Positions 27,153 through 40,940 are shown, counted from the first letter of the stretch. The stretch: 64,000 bases of DNA from Microbacterium limosum (GCF_036324365.1 NZ_CP137080.1:1240001-1304000), one strand, 5' to 3'. Translations and numbers: made by a program. The notes: generated by a model from the sequence alone, not told the origin.

Positions 27153-27895
27153 GCCCATTGACCGTCGTCTCGCTGTTCCCGGAGCGGCTGAACATCCACG
27201 GCGACGCCGAGAACGCTGCCGTCCTGGTGCGGCGCGCATCGTGGCGAGGCCTCGACGCATCGCTCAGGGTCATCGCCGACCCGGCGGACGCAGCGGATGT
27301 CGACGCCGACCTCGTGACGATCGGCGCGGGGTTCGATGCCGACGCGCCCGAGATCCTCGACGGGCTGCGCGGCATGGGTCCCGTGCTGCGACGGTGGCGC
27401 GATGCCGGAGTGCCGCTTCTCGCCGTCGGGCTCGGGTGGGACATGCTCTCCACCTCCGTGGAGCTGGAATCCGGCGCGGTACCCGGGATGGGACTCTTCC
27501 CGGGGCGGTCGGTCGCCTCGGCGCGACGGGTGGGAACCATCGCGGTCGACAGCGACCTCGGCCCCCTGACCGGCTACGAATACCACCTCCGCGACTACAT
27601 CCTCGCGGGCGACGAGCGTCCGCTCGGAACCGTCCGCCGAGGCACGGGCAACCTCGCGGGCGCGGGTGAGAACGGTGCGGAGGGCAGCACGATCGGCTCG
27701 CTCGTGGGCACGGGTCTGCGCGGCCCCGTCCTCGCCCGCAATCCCGGGCTCGCGGACGACCTGCTCGACAAGGCCCTCGTCCGCCGAGGCGAGTCGGTGG
27801 CCGCGGCAGGCGCTGCCGTGGATGCCGCGCAGGCCCTGGCGGATCTCCACGCGCTCCGAGCGAACGAGATCGTCCGGCGCAACCTCGGCCTGTAG
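27149..27895 (+). CDS. gatD: GatD-like amidotransferase subunit with missing catalytic Cys and His
   Basis: A 248-residue class I glutamine amidotransferase-like protein, the usual partner of MurT. It aligns well with known GatD: LNIHGDAENAAVL, TIGAGFDADAPE and the C-terminal GPVLARNPGLADDLL. In S. aureus GatD the nucleophile is Cys94 in ICGGYQFLG and the general base is His189 in TYLHGP. Here the equivalent stretches read AVGLGWDML (Gly94) and GTGLRGP (Arg191). Glutamine hydrolysis by the standard mechanism is therefore not expected. The gene is otherwise intact and translationally coupled to murT, which argues for a retained, changed role rather than decay. Confidence 0.9.
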   Translation: MSPLTVVSLFPERLNIHGDAENAAVLVRRASWRGLDASLRVIADPADAADVDADLVTIGAGFDADAPEILDGLRGMGPVLRRWRDAGVPLLAVGLGWDMLSTSVELESGAVPGMGLFPGRSVASARRVGTIAVDSDLGPLTGYEYHLRDYILAGDERPLGTVRRGTGNLAGAGENGAEGSTIGSLVGTGLRGPVLARNPGLADDLLDKALVRRGESVAAAGAAVDAAQALADLHALRANEIVRRNLGL

Positions 27896-27906
27896 GGCCG
27901 ACGCGG

Positions 27907-29985
27907 TCAGGCGTCGATCCGCTCGACCTCCAGCCGCGCGGACGAGTCCACGATGAACTCCCGCCGCGGGGCGACCTCGTTGCCCATGAGCAGCTCGAAG
28001 ACGCGGCCTGCCGCCTCGGCGTCCTCCAACCGCACGCGGCGCAGCATGCGGCCGCTGCGGTCCATCGTCGTCGTCGCCAGCTGATCGGCATCCATCTCGC
28101 CCAGGCCCTTGTACCGCTGGATCGGCTCGTGCCAGCTGCGCCCGGCCTTCGTCAGCCGCGACAGTAGCCCCTGGAGCTCCTTCTCGCTGTACGTGTAGAT
28201 CGCGTCGTTCGGCTTTGATCCCCGGTTGGGGGCGATGACCCGGTGCAGCGGGGGCACCGCGGCGAAGACGCGGCCGTCCTCGATGAGGGGACGCATGTAG
28301 CGGAAGAAGAGCGTCAGCAGGAGCGTGCGGATGTGCGCGCCGTCGACATCGGCGTCGCTCATCAGGATGACCTTGCCGTAGCGAGCCTGGGTCAGGTCGA
28401 AGCTACGGCCCGAGCCGGCGCCGATCACCTGGATGATCGACGCGCATTCGGCGTTGTTCAGCATGTCGCTGATGGATGCCTTCTGGACGTTGAGGATCTT
28501 CCCGCGGATCGGAAGCAGCGCCTGGTACTCGCTGTTGCGGGCGAGCTTCGCGGTCCCGAGGGCGGAATCTCCCTCGACGATGAAGAGCTCGGACTCCGCG
28601 ACGTCGCTGGATCGGCAGTCCACCAGCTTGGCGGGCAGCGACGAGGACTCGAGGGCGTTCTTGCGGCGCTGGGTCTCCTTGTGCGCGCGCGCCGAGAGGC
28701 GCGCCTTCATCTCGGCGACGACTTTCTCGAGCAGCTGAGACGTCTGGTTCTTGTCGTCCCGCTTGGTGGAGGCGAAGCGCGCCGCGAGTTCCTTGCGCAC
28801 GACCTGGGCCACGATCTGCCGCACGGCGGGCGTTCCCAGGACCTCCTTCGTCTGGCCCTCGAACTGCGGCTCCGGCACGCTGACGGTGAGGACGGCCGTG
28901 AGACCCGCCAGCACGTCGTCCTTCTCCAGCTTGTCGTTGCCGGCCTTCAGCCTCCGGGCGTTCTGCTCCACCTGGCCGCGCAGGAACCGCAGCAGCTCCT
29001 GCTCGAAGCCCTGCAGGTGGGTGCCGCCCTTGGGAGTGGCGATGATGTTGACGAACGACCGGGTGATCGTCTCGTAACCGGTTCCCCAGCGGACGGCGAC
29101 ATCCACCGTGCACTCGCGCTCCACCTCGGTCGCGGCCATCGACCCGTCGGGCTGGAGCACCGGCACGGTCTCGGTGAAGGTGCCCGCGCCCTGCAGGCGC
29201 CACGTGTCGGTGAGGGGGGCGTCCGCCGCGAGGTACTCGACGAACTCGGAGATGCCGCCGTCGTACCGGTAGGACGTCTCGACGGGTTCGTCCGCGCGCT
29301 CATCGCGCACGACGATCTCGAGCCCTGGGACGAGGAAAGCCGTCTGACGGGCGCGCGCCTCGAGCTCGGACAGTTGGAAGGCGGCATCCTTGGTGAAGAT
29401 CTGCCGGTCGGCCCAATAGCGCACCCGCGAACCGGTGACACCGCGGGGCGCCTTGCCGACGACGCGCAGCTCGCTCTGCTCCTCGAACGGGCGGAAAGCG
29501 GCGGAGGGCGACGCCTCACCGCGATCGTCGAAGATGCCCGGCTCACCGCGGTGGAACGACATGGCCCACGTCTTGCCATCACGGTCGACCTCGACGTCGA
29601 GACGCTCGGAGAGCGCGTTCACGACGGACGCGCCGACGCCGTGAAGCCCGCCGGATGCCGCGTAGGAGCCGCCCCCGAACTTTCCGCCCGCGTGCAGCTT
29701 CGTGAAGACGACCTCGACGCCGGACAGTCCCGTGCGAGGCTCGACGTCGACGGGGATGCCGCGGCCCCGGTCGCGGACCTCCACGCTGCCATCGGCGTGC
29801 AGCACGACATCGATCCTCGAGCCGTTGCCCGCGAGGGCCTCGTCGACGGAGTTGTCGATGATCTCCCAGAGGCAGTGCATGAGGCCGGGGGAGCCGTTCG
29901 AGCCGATGTACATGCCCGGACGCTTGCGAACGGCCTCGAGGCCCTCGAGGACCTGCAGATGATGGGCGGAGTACTCGGAGGTCAC
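27907..29985 (-). CDS. parE: DNA topoisomerase IV subunit B
   Basis: A 692-residue type IIA topoisomerase ATPase subunit. The GHKL fold is clear: LWEIIDNSVDEALAG, DRGRGIPVDV, HAGGKFGGGSYAASGGLHGVGASVVNAL split across the ATP lid. The TOPRIM domain shows IVEGDSALG and MSDADVDGAHIRTLLL, and the C-terminus has QRYKGLGEMDADQL. Pairing with the parC-like gene at 30450 supports topoisomerase IV rather than gyrase, whose genes normally lie near oriC. The ATG at 29985 is the only good start. It converges on gatD with 11 bases between stops. Confidence 0.93.
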   Translation of the reverse strand: MTSEYSAHHLQVLEGLEAVRKRPGMYIGSNGSPGLMHCLWEIIDNSVDEALAGNGSRIDVVLHADGSVEVRDRGRGIPVDVEPRTGLSGVEVVFTKLHAGGKFGGGSYAASGGLHGVGASVVNALSERLDVEVDRDGKTWAMSFHRGEPGIFDDRGEASPSAAFRPFEEQSELRVVGKAPRGVTGSRVRYWADRQIFTKDAAFQLSELEARARQTAFLVPGLEIVVRDERADEPVETSYRYDGGISEFVEYLAADAPLTDTWRLQGAGTFTETVPVLQPDGSMAATEVERECTVDVAVRWGTGYETITRSFVNIIATPKGGTHLQGFEQELLRFLRGQVEQNARRLKAGNDKLEKDDVLAGLTAVLTVSVPEPQFEGQTKEVLGTPAVRQIVAQVVRKELAARFASTKRDDKNQTSQLLEKVVAEMKARLSARAHKETQRRKNALESSSLPAKLVDCRSSDVAESELFIVEGDSALGTAKLARNSEYQALLPIRGKILNVQKASISDMLNNAECASIIQVIGAGSGRSFDLTQARYGKVILMSDADVDGAHIRTLLLTLFFRYMRPLIEDGRVFAAVPPLHRVIAPNRGSKPNDAIYTYSEKELQGLLSRLTKAGRSWHEPIQRYKGLGEMDADQLATTTMDRSGRMLRRVRLEDAEAAGRVFELLMGNEVAPRREFIVDSSARLEVERIDA

Positions 29986-30153
29986 AATCTCCCAGAGTAC
30001 GCGCCGCCGGGGACACCGCCTGGGAGAAACGCACGGACCACCGCGAGAGCGTACGCGCTCAGCGAAATGTCAGGGGATCGCGGCATTCCTGGGCCATCCG
30101 CGTGGTTGTATGAGACGAATACCCCGCAGGAAACCACCCGAGGAGGCACTGAG

Positions 30154-30372
30154 ATGACCACGCTTTCGACACCGACCGATGAAGCCGTCGTCTACCGCCT
30201 GACGGCGATGGACCGTTGCGATTCCTGCGGCGCGCAGGCCTATATCGCCGCCGAGATCAACGGCAGCGAGCTGCTGTTCTGCGCGCACCACGGCCGCAAG
30301 TACGAAGAGAAGCTCCGCTCGATCGCCACGTCGTGGCACGACGAGACGGCCCGTCTGATCGACGCGGTGTAA
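30154..30372 (+). CDS. Small cysteine-containing protein (DUF7455-type)
   Basis: A 72-residue actinobacterial protein. The segment MDRCDSCGAQAYIAAEI and the later LLFCAHHGRKY form a likely small zinc site (CxxC...CxHH). AGGAGG at 30141-30146 supports ATG 30154. It lies between parE and parC in the opposite direction, an arrangement I recall as common in Microbacteriaceae. Function is unknown; a nucleic-acid or protein binding role is possible. Confidence 0.82.
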   Translation: MTTLSTPTDEAVVYRLTAMDRCDSCGAQAYIAAEINGSELLFCAHHGRKYEEKLRSIATSWHDETARLIDAV

Positions 30373-30384
30373 CCCCGGACCACA

Positions 30385-30431
30385 CACACGACGAAGCCGC
30401 CCCGGATCATCCGGGGCGGCTTCGTCGTGTG
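30385..30431. terminator. Perfect 22-base-arm bidirectional terminator
   Basis: The left arm 30385-30406 pairs without mismatch with 30410-30431 around a TCA loop. The stem contains GCCGCCCCGGA and its complement. It sits 12 bases after the small cysteine protein stop and 19 bases beyond the parC stop on the other strand, so it can end both transcripts. Confidence 0.9.
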
Positions 30432-30449
30432 CAGGCGGTTCGTGGCTCA

Positions 30450-32897
<2,448 letters not shown>

Positions 32898-32968
32898 GGG
32901 TTCCTTCGGGCGGAGCTGATCCGGATGCGAAACGGGGGCCGTCCGCACGCTGTGCGAGACTGACCCCG

Positions 32969-34099
32969 ATGACCCTCATGCTACCGGCGGAGCCCGGCCA
33001 CGCCCGGAGCCTCACCGCGCTGCTGCCGGGTCTCCGCGACGCCGTGACGCGCCCCGCGGGTCACGGCTGGCTCCCCGCCGCCCGCTCCGCCGTCATCGTG
33101 CTCGTCGACGGTCTCGGCAAGGCGACGCTCTCGTCGCGCGCGGGCCACGCGCGGTTCCTCACCTCGGCGATGTCCTCGAAGGACGTCGCGCGCTCGGTCT
33201 TCCCCACGACGACGGCGACGGCGCTGACGAGCCTCATGACCGGCGTGGATGCCGGCGTGCACGGCATCGTGGGATACCGCGTGCGGGTGCCGGGCACCTC
33301 TCACGCGGCCAACCAGCTCAGCGGATGGGAGAGGGACGGGCTCGATCCCGAGAGCTGGCAGCGCGCGCGCACCCTCTTCGAGGACGCCGTTGCGCCGGCA
33401 TTCATCGTCAGCCGTGAGGAGTACCGGGGCAGCGGCTTCACCCGGGCGTCCTTCCGCGGGGCGACGTTCCTCTCGGCGGCGGATGTCGCCGAACGGCTTC
33501 TGCTCGCGGTCGACACCGCCGCACGGCACGACGGTGCGATCGTGTACGCCTATGCGCCCGAACTCGACGTGCTCGGGCATCGTCACGGCATCGAGTCGGG
33601 CGAGTGGACTGACGGCCTCGAGACGGTGGATGCCGCGGTGCGCGCGTTCGCCGCGGCGCTGCCGGAGGATGTCGGCGCGCTCGTCACGGCCGATCACGGC
33701 ATGATCGACGTCCCGCGACGGGGTCACGTCCTGCTCGAGCAAGGGAACCCCCTGCTCGACGGCGTCGAGGTCGTCGCGGGCGAGCCGCGGATGCTCCACC
33801 TGCACGCGCACCCGGGGGATGCCGATCGTCTGCTGTCCGCGTGGCGGACCGCGGAGTCCGCCCGGGCGTGGGTGATGAGCCGGAGCGAGGCGATCGATGC
33901 GGGATTGTTCGGCGACGTGACCCCGGACGTCGCGCCCCGCATCGGCGATGTTCTCGTGGCCGCCCGCGCCCGCGTCGCGTACTACGACGACCGGACGCGC
34001 GACAACGCGGGGCAGTCCATGGTCGGGCAGCACGGCTCCCTGACCTCCGACGAGAGACTCGTCCCGCTCATCAGACTCGGAGCCTTCTCGCGGCGGTGA
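32969..34099 (+). CDS. Type I phosphodiesterase / nucleotide pyrophosphatase family protein
   Basis: A 376-residue alkaline-phosphatase-superfamily hydrolase. Metal and nucleophile motifs appear in order: [10 protein letters not shown] near residue 44, [14 protein letters not shown] with the catalytic Thr, [22 protein letters not shown] and [10 protein letters not shown]. No signal peptide is visible, so it is probably cytosolic. The substrate is unknown; family members cleave nucleotide or phosphodiester bonds. It is divergent from parC with about 70 bases between starts and converges on sepH. Confidence 0.85.
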   Translation: MTLMLPAEPGHARSLTALLPGLRDAVTRPAGHGWLPAARSAVIVLVDGLGKATLSSRAGHARFLTSAMSSKDVARSVFPTTTATALTSLMTGVDAGVHGIVGYRVRVPGTSHAANQLSGWERDGLDPESWQRARTLFEDAVAPAFIVSREEYRGSGFTRASFRGATFLSAADVAERLLLAVDTAARHDGAIVYAYAPELDVLGHRHGIESGEWTDGLETVDAAVRAFAAALPEDVGALVTADHGMIDVPRRGHVLLEQGNPLLDGVEVVAGEPRMLHLHAHPGDADRLLSAWRTAESARAWVMSRSEAIDAGLFGDVTPDVAPRIGDVLVAARARVAYYDDRTRDNAGQSMVGQHGSLTSDERLVPLIRLGAFSRR

Positions 34100-34134
34100 C
34101 CACGTGTGACCGTGTCACCGGCCCGAGGAGTGCC

Positions 34135-35151
34135 TCAGTCCGCGTCACCCCGCGCGCCGAAGACGATCTCGTCCCACGACGGCAGCGAGGAGCGGGCGCC
34201 GCGCCGGCGGGTGGCCGGCTCCGCCGCGGTGTCGTCGCCGCTCGCTTCCTCCGGGGCCGAGCCGTAGCCGGGCTCGAGGGCGTCGAACAGCGCAACGGGG
34301 GCGTGCGCGACGGGGGGAGCGGTCGTCTCCGGCGGGCTCTCGGGGGCCGGCTCGCGCTGGCCGCGTCGCCGCCGGAGCGCCTCCAGGAGATCCGCGGTCT
34401 CCGCGCTCGTGGCGACCGGCTCGGTCGCGCGCTTGACGGCGGCATCCGACGCCCCGGCCGGACGGCCCGGATCGGTGGGGTCGATGTCTTTCCGCGGTCC
34501 GAAGGCGCCGCTGTCGAATCGCGTCTCGTCCTTGATGCCGGGGGCGGCGTCGAGGGCGCGAAGGCGGGGGATGAGGCCCTCGGGAAGCGAACCCTGACGG
34601 GAGAGCTGCGTGGCGTCGGAGTTCTGGGGCGACAGGGCTCCGCGGCGGTGGTCGAAGCTCCAGCGGGCGTCGTGATCGATGTCCGCGACGCGGAACTCGA
34701 GCTTGATGACCCAGCCGCCGGCTTCCTTCCAGCTGGTCCACCGCTCGCCGGTCGCCCCGACCTCCTCGAGCTTCGCGCGGATGGCGGCGCCGAAGGTGGG
34801 TTGCGCATCGGCGTCGTCGACGGCGCCGAGCAGGACCGGGACCGCCAGCGCCAGGCCGACGATGTGCTCCCGCTCGGCGAGGACGGGCGCCTCGTAGCGC
34901 TCGACATCCTCGAGGCTGGCCCCCAGGAGCTGGGCGACCTCGCGGGCCGAGAGACCCGAGCGGATGTGGGCCTGGACCTCCCGGGGGCTCGGCCGGGCCG
35001 CCCGCGGGTCGCCGCCCGCGTCGGCCGCGCTCCGCGCTCGACGAACCTCGGCGCGCAGCACCTCGTCGATCACGAGGGCGAACGTCTGTCCCGCCTCGGT
35101 CGCGACGATCAGCCGATCGTCCTCCGTGCGGATCACCTTGAGCTCTTGCAT
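34135..35151 (-). CDS. sepH: Septation protein SepH
   Basis: A 338-residue protein with the conserved N-terminal DUF3071 domain: MQELKVIRTEDDRLIVATE, then a helix-turn-helix LSAREVAQLLGASLEDVERYE. A long, variable, Pro/Ala-rich region follows. In Streptomyces and mycobacteria SepH binds FtsZ through the N-terminal domain and promotes Z-ring assembly at division. The ATG at 35151 begins the domain exactly. It converges on the phosphodiesterase gene and is divergent from the DUF4193 gene. Confidence 0.9.
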   Translation of the reverse strand: MQELKVIRTEDDRLIVATEAGQTFALVIDEVLRAEVRRARSAADAGGDPRAARPSPREVQAHIRSGLSAREVAQLLGASLEDVERYEAPVLAEREHIVGLALAVPVLLGAVDDADAQPTFGAAIRAKLEEVGATGERWTSWKEAGGWVIKLEFRVADIDHDARWSFDHRRGALSPQNSDATQLSRQGSLPEGLIPRLRALDAAPGIKDETRFDSGAFGPRKDIDPTDPGRPAGASDAAVKRATEPVATSAETADLLEALRRRRGQREPAPESPPETTAPPVAHAPVALFDALEPGYGSAPEEASGDDTAAEPATRRRGARSSLPSWDEIVFGARGDAD

Positions 35152-35274
35152 CGAACACGTCCTCTTCCACTGGTTCCGTGTGGAGTCATGGTGTCACGCT
35201 CGCCTCGCACCGCCGGGAATATCGCGGGCGCGCCGCCGGTTTGAGCCCATCGCGACACGGCGACAACGACGCAT

Positions 35275-35304
35275 TTGCTTATTGACCGCCTCTCGTGCAA
35301 ACTA
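35275..35304 (+). promoter_or_regulatory. Candidate promoter of the DUF4193 gene
   Basis: TTGCTT (35275-35280), an 18-base spacer and AAACTA (35299-35304) resemble a housekeeping promoter. The predicted start of transcription would be about 50 bases before the ATG at 35363. Confidence 0.4.
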
Positions 35305-35362
35305 GCGCCGCCCATTTCGGCGCGCACCACCTGCATCAGACGGAAGAAGTGACTCTCACCCC

Positions 35363-35656
35363 ATGGCAACGGACTACGACGCCCCCCGCAAGACCGAGGA
35401 CGACAGCGAGTCGATCGAGGCCCTGAAGGAGCGCGTGCCCGACAAGCTCTCGGGCTCTGTCGACGTCGAGGACTCCGACAACCCCACGAGCTTCGACCTG
35501 CCCGGTGCCGACCTCTCCGACCTCGAGCTCGACGTCGTCGTGCTGCCCCCGCAGGAGGACGAGTTCACCTGCGTCAGCTGCTTCCTCGTGAAGCACCGTT
35601 CGCAGGTCGATCACGAGGACTCGATCGGCTTCGTCTGCAAGGACTGCGCCGCGTAA
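35363..35656 (+). CDS. DUF4193 family protein
   Basis: A 97-residue acidic protein conserved across actinobacteria. The first half is Asp/Glu-rich (DYDAPRKTEDDSESIEAL), and the end has two CxxC pairs, FTCVSCFLVKH and FVCKDCAA, which likely bind one zinc ion. Function is not known; the layout resembles small RNA-polymerase- or ribosome-associated zinc proteins. Its last 46 bases overlap the end of the convergent DUF3093 gene. Confidence 0.9.
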   Translation: MATDYDAPRKTEDDSESIEALKERVPDKLSGSVDVEDSDNPTSFDLPGADLSDLELDVVVLPPQEDEFTCVSCFLVKHRSQVDHEDSIGFVCKDCAA

Positions 35657-36102
35657 CGCGCGCGTTCGATCGCGGCGGCCAGCCGATCGGGGGTCCGGGA
35701 CGAGACGACCCACGCGCTGACAGGGTCGTCGGGATCCTCGACCGGGACGATGACGAGCCCGTCGATCCCGCCGCGGATGAGGTTCCAGGCCCGGGCATCC
35801 TGGCCCGGTCCCCGCGCGTGGCGGGCATCGTCACCGGACAGGGGGCGGGGCGTCCCGAGCCAGCCGGCGTCGATGTGCGCTCGCCCGGCGCGCAGGGTCG
35901 TTCCGCGTACCTCGATGCGCGGGGAGAGCCAGATCGCCCCGCACACCGCCGCGACGCCGACGATGACACCGCCCGCCAGCGAGAGGGTGGGATCGAGCGG
36001 CACCAGGACGAGTGAGGCCATCGGCGCGAGCACCGCTGCGGAGACGAGCAACCACAGCGACGGGGCCAGGCGCTCGCGATAGGTCGGCTGTAGCTTCTGC
36101 AT
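35611..36102 (-). CDS. DUF3093 family membrane protein
   Basis: A 163-residue actinobacterial protein. Two helices at about residues 14-33 and 38-58 (LWLLVSAAVLAPMASLVLV and LAGGVIVGVAAVCGAIWL) are followed by a soluble domain with a conserved WLGTPRPLSGDDARHARG and a Trp/Val-rich end. Function is unknown. The ATG at 36102 is only 12 bases from the dut start on the other strand. The 3' end overlaps DUF4193 by 46 bases. Persistent pairing with dut and DUF4193 is a known actinobacterial arrangement. Confidence 0.85.
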   Translation of the reverse strand: MQKLQPTYRERLAPSLWLLVSAAVLAPMASLVLVPLDPTLSLAGGVIVGVAAVCGAIWLSPRIEVRGTTLRAGRAHIDAGWLGTPRPLSGDDARHARGPGQDARAWNLIRGGIDGLVIVPVEDPDDPVSAWVVSSRTPDRLAAAIERARYAAQSLQTKPIESS

Positions 36103-36114
36103 TACCCTCGATGA

Positions 36115-36579
36115 GTGACCGATTCCGTGGACGTATTCATTATCGCGCCCGAGACTCCGTCCTACGCCCACCCCGGTGACGCGGGCGCGGATCTGGTCGC
36201 GTCGGAAGCGGTGCGCCTCGAGCCCGGTCGCCGCGCGCTCGTCGGCACAGGCGTGCGGATCGCGCTCCCCGAGGGGTACGCCGCGTTCGTGGTCCCTCGC
36301 AGCGGCCTCGCCGCCAAGCACGGCATCACGGTCGTGAACTCCCCGGGCACCGTCGATGCGGGCTACCGCGGCGAGATCAAGGTCTCGCTCCTGAACACGG
36401 ACGCCGAGCAGCCCTACGACATCGCCGTCGGGGACCGCATCGCGCAGCTGATCGTCATGCCCGTGGTGCGGGCGACCTTCGTCCCTGTCGAAGAGCTCCC
36501 CGAGAGCCTTCGCGGGGCAGGCGGATTCGGGTCGACGGGGTACCGTGCGGCCGATGAACGAGAGGACCTCCCGGCATGA
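36115..36579 (+). CDS. dut: dUTP diphosphatase
   Basis: A 154-residue trimeric dUTPase that hydrolyses dUTP to dUMP, keeping uracil out of DNA. Motif order is as expected: HPGDAGADLVAS, PRSGLAAKHG, NSPGTVDAGYRGEIKV, GDRIAQLIVMP and the C-terminal RGAGGFGSTG that closes over the substrate. GTG 36115 is used; the ATG at 36111 is out of frame. The stop region overlaps the next gene (DUF3710) by four bases. Confidence 0.95.
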   Translation: MTDSVDVFIIAPETPSYAHPGDAGADLVASEAVRLEPGRRALVGTGVRIALPEGYAAFVVPRSGLAAKHGITVVNSPGTVDAGYRGEIKVSLLNTDAEQPYDIAVGDRIAQLIVMPVVRATFVPVEELPESLRGAGGFGSTGYRAADEREDLPA

Positions 36580-37187
36580 GCGACGAGCAGACGACCGATC
36601 CTGGGAACGAGCAGGCCCCGAAGTCGGCGCCGGCCGACCGTGCGACCGCCGGGCCGTTCGACGAGGCCGAGGCCAATCCCGTGCGCCCCTACATCGACCT
36701 CGGCGGCATCAAGGTGCTTCCGCGGGAGGGGCTGAACCTCCGCCTCGAGATCGAGGAGCAGTCCAAGCGGATCGTCGCGGTCGGCCTCGACTACGCCGAT
36801 TCCACGCTGCAGGTGCAGCCGTTCGCGGCTCCCCGCTCGGCGGGGCTCTGGCACGAGACACGCGCCCAGATCCGGGAGCAGGTGCGCACGCAGGGCGGCC
36901 GTGTGGAGGAGCGGGAAGGTCCGCTCGGTCCCGAGCTGCTGGCCGAGGTCCCCGTGATGGCGGGGGCCGAGGCGGCGTCGGGCAAGCGCCTCGCCCGCTT
37001 CGTGGGGGTGGACGGCCCTCGATGGTTCCTGCGCGGTGTCATCGGCGGTGCCGCCGCCTCAGACCTCGAGGCCGCCGCGAAGGTCGAGGACCTGTTCCGG
37101 TCGATCGTCGTCGTCCGCGGCGGATCGCCTATGCCGCCGCGCGAGTTCATCCCGCTGAAGATGCCCTCCACCCCCGGGGCGTCGTGA
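36576..37187 (+). CDS. DUF3710 family protein
   Basis: A 203-residue actinobacterial protein. The conserved core has RPYIDLGGIKVLPREGL, then LHVQPFAAPRS-like text here as LQVQPFAAPRSAGLW, and RFVGVDGPRWFLRGVI. No enzymatic motif is evident. It overlaps dut upstream and the DUF3159 gene downstream (GTGA at 37184-37187), so the three form one operon. This dut-DUF3710-DUF3159 order is common in actinobacteria. Function is unknown. Confidence 0.88.
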   Translation: MSDEQTTDPGNEQAPKSAPADRATAGPFDEAEANPVRPYIDLGGIKVLPREGLNLRLEIEEQSKRIVAVGLDYADSTLQVQPFAAPRSAGLWHETRAQIREQVRTQGGRVEEREGPLGPELLAEVPVMAGAEAASGKRLARFVGVDGPRWFLRGVIGGAAASDLEAAAKVEDLFRSIVVVRGGSPMPPREFIPLKMPSTPGAS

Positions 37188-37909
37188 GCGCCGAGCCCGA
37201 TCCTCCCCGCGATCCGCTGATCCCGCCCGAGCCGGCGCCGCATGACGTGATTGGCGGAGCCCTCGCCGGCGCGGCCCGTCGGGCAGGCCTCGATCCCGCG
37301 GATGCGACCACCACCAGGGACGTCGTCTGGCGCGGCATGGGCGGCTGGCGCGGCATCCTCGAGTCGGTCCTGCCGAGCCTCGTCTTCCTGCTCGTCTACA
37401 CCGTGTGGCAGGACCTTCCGTGGGCCCTGGGTCTCTCGGTCGGTCTCGCCGTCGTGTTCACGGCGGCTCGTCTGATCGCACGCTCGCCGGTGCAGGCCGC
37501 GATCGGCGGGCTGGTCGCGACGGGTGCCGCGGCGGCGCTCGCGCTGTGGACGGGGCGCGCCGAGGACAACTTCGTCCCGGGCTTCATCACGAACGGGCTC
37601 TACGGATCGGCGCTGCTGATCTCCGCCCTCGTGGGCTGGTCTCTCATCGGGCTCGCCGCCGGCGCCCTCATGGGGGAGGGCACCGCGTGGCGCGCCGATC
37701 GCCGCAAGCGCCGGGTCTTCTTCTGGCTCACGATCGCGTGGGCCGCGTTGTTCGCCGCCCGGCTGGCCGTGCAGCTGCCCCTCTACTTCGCGGGTGACGT
37801 CACGGCGCTCGGCACGCTGAAGCTCATCATGGGCCTTCCGCTGTTCGCGCCCATGCTCGCGGTGACGTGGCTAGCCGTCCGCGCCCTCTACCCCGCACCG
37901 CGCACCTGA
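37184..37909 (+). CDS. DUF3159 family membrane protein
   Basis: A 241-residue protein with about five or six helices, starting with VLPSLVFLLVYTVW near residue 65 and ending LFAPMLAVTWLAVRAL. The segment VWRGMGGWRGILESVLPSL is typical of the family. Function is not established. The GTG at 37184 overlaps the DUF3710 stop, so translation is coupled. It ends just before the acnA control region. Confidence 0.88.
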   Translation: MSAEPDPPRDPLIPPEPAPHDVIGGALAGAARRAGLDPADATTTRDVVWRGMGGWRGILESVLPSLVFLLVYTVWQDLPWALGLSVGLAVVFTAARLIARSPVQAAIGGLVATGAAAALALWTGRAEDNFVPGFITNGLYGSALLISALVGWSLIGLAAGALMGEGTAWRADRRKRRVFFWLTIAWAALFAARLAVQLPLYFAGDVTALGTLKLIMGLPLFAPMLAVTWLAVRALYPAPRT

Positions 37910-37912
37910 TAC

Positions 37913-37936
37913 ATTTATCTCGACATCGAGATAAAT
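37913..37936. promoter_or_regulatory. Inverted-repeat operator candidate upstream of aconitase
   Basis: ATTTATCTCG (37913-37922) and CGAGATAAAT (37927-37936) are perfect ten-base arms around ACAT. The site is AT-rich in a 70% GC region and lies about 125 bases before acnA, just after the DUF3159 stop. It looks like a dimeric repressor site. A second smaller dyad, AAGGC-TC-GCCTT at about 37976-37987, is closer to the gene and loosely resembles an iron box. Confidence 0.55.
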
Positions 37937-38060
37937 CTGCGCTCGCTACCGCCCCGGGGCAGGCGCCCGACCGGTAAGGCTCGCCTTGCTAGCCGCGGCG
38001 CAGGGCCCCGACGAAGATGGTCAGCGGCGAGTGGTCGCAGCGACTGGAGGAGACGGCATC

Positions 38061-40895
<2,835 letters not shown>

Positions 40896-40907
40896 GCGCA
40901 ACGCGGG

Positions 40908-40940
40908 CCCCCGGCATCGCTTCGGCGATGGCGGGGGTTT
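40908..40940. terminator. Terminator after acnA
   Basis: A 13-base stem with one mismatch, CCCCCGGCATCGC and GCGATGGCGGGGG, closed by a TTCG tetraloop, then TTT. It lies 12 bases after the acnA stop and before the dxs gene. Confidence 0.85.

Noticed and set aside
28243-30153. Long frame on the plus strand over parE
   Set aside because: Antisense of parE. Only the final 72 codons form a real gene with its own AGGAGG and zinc motif.
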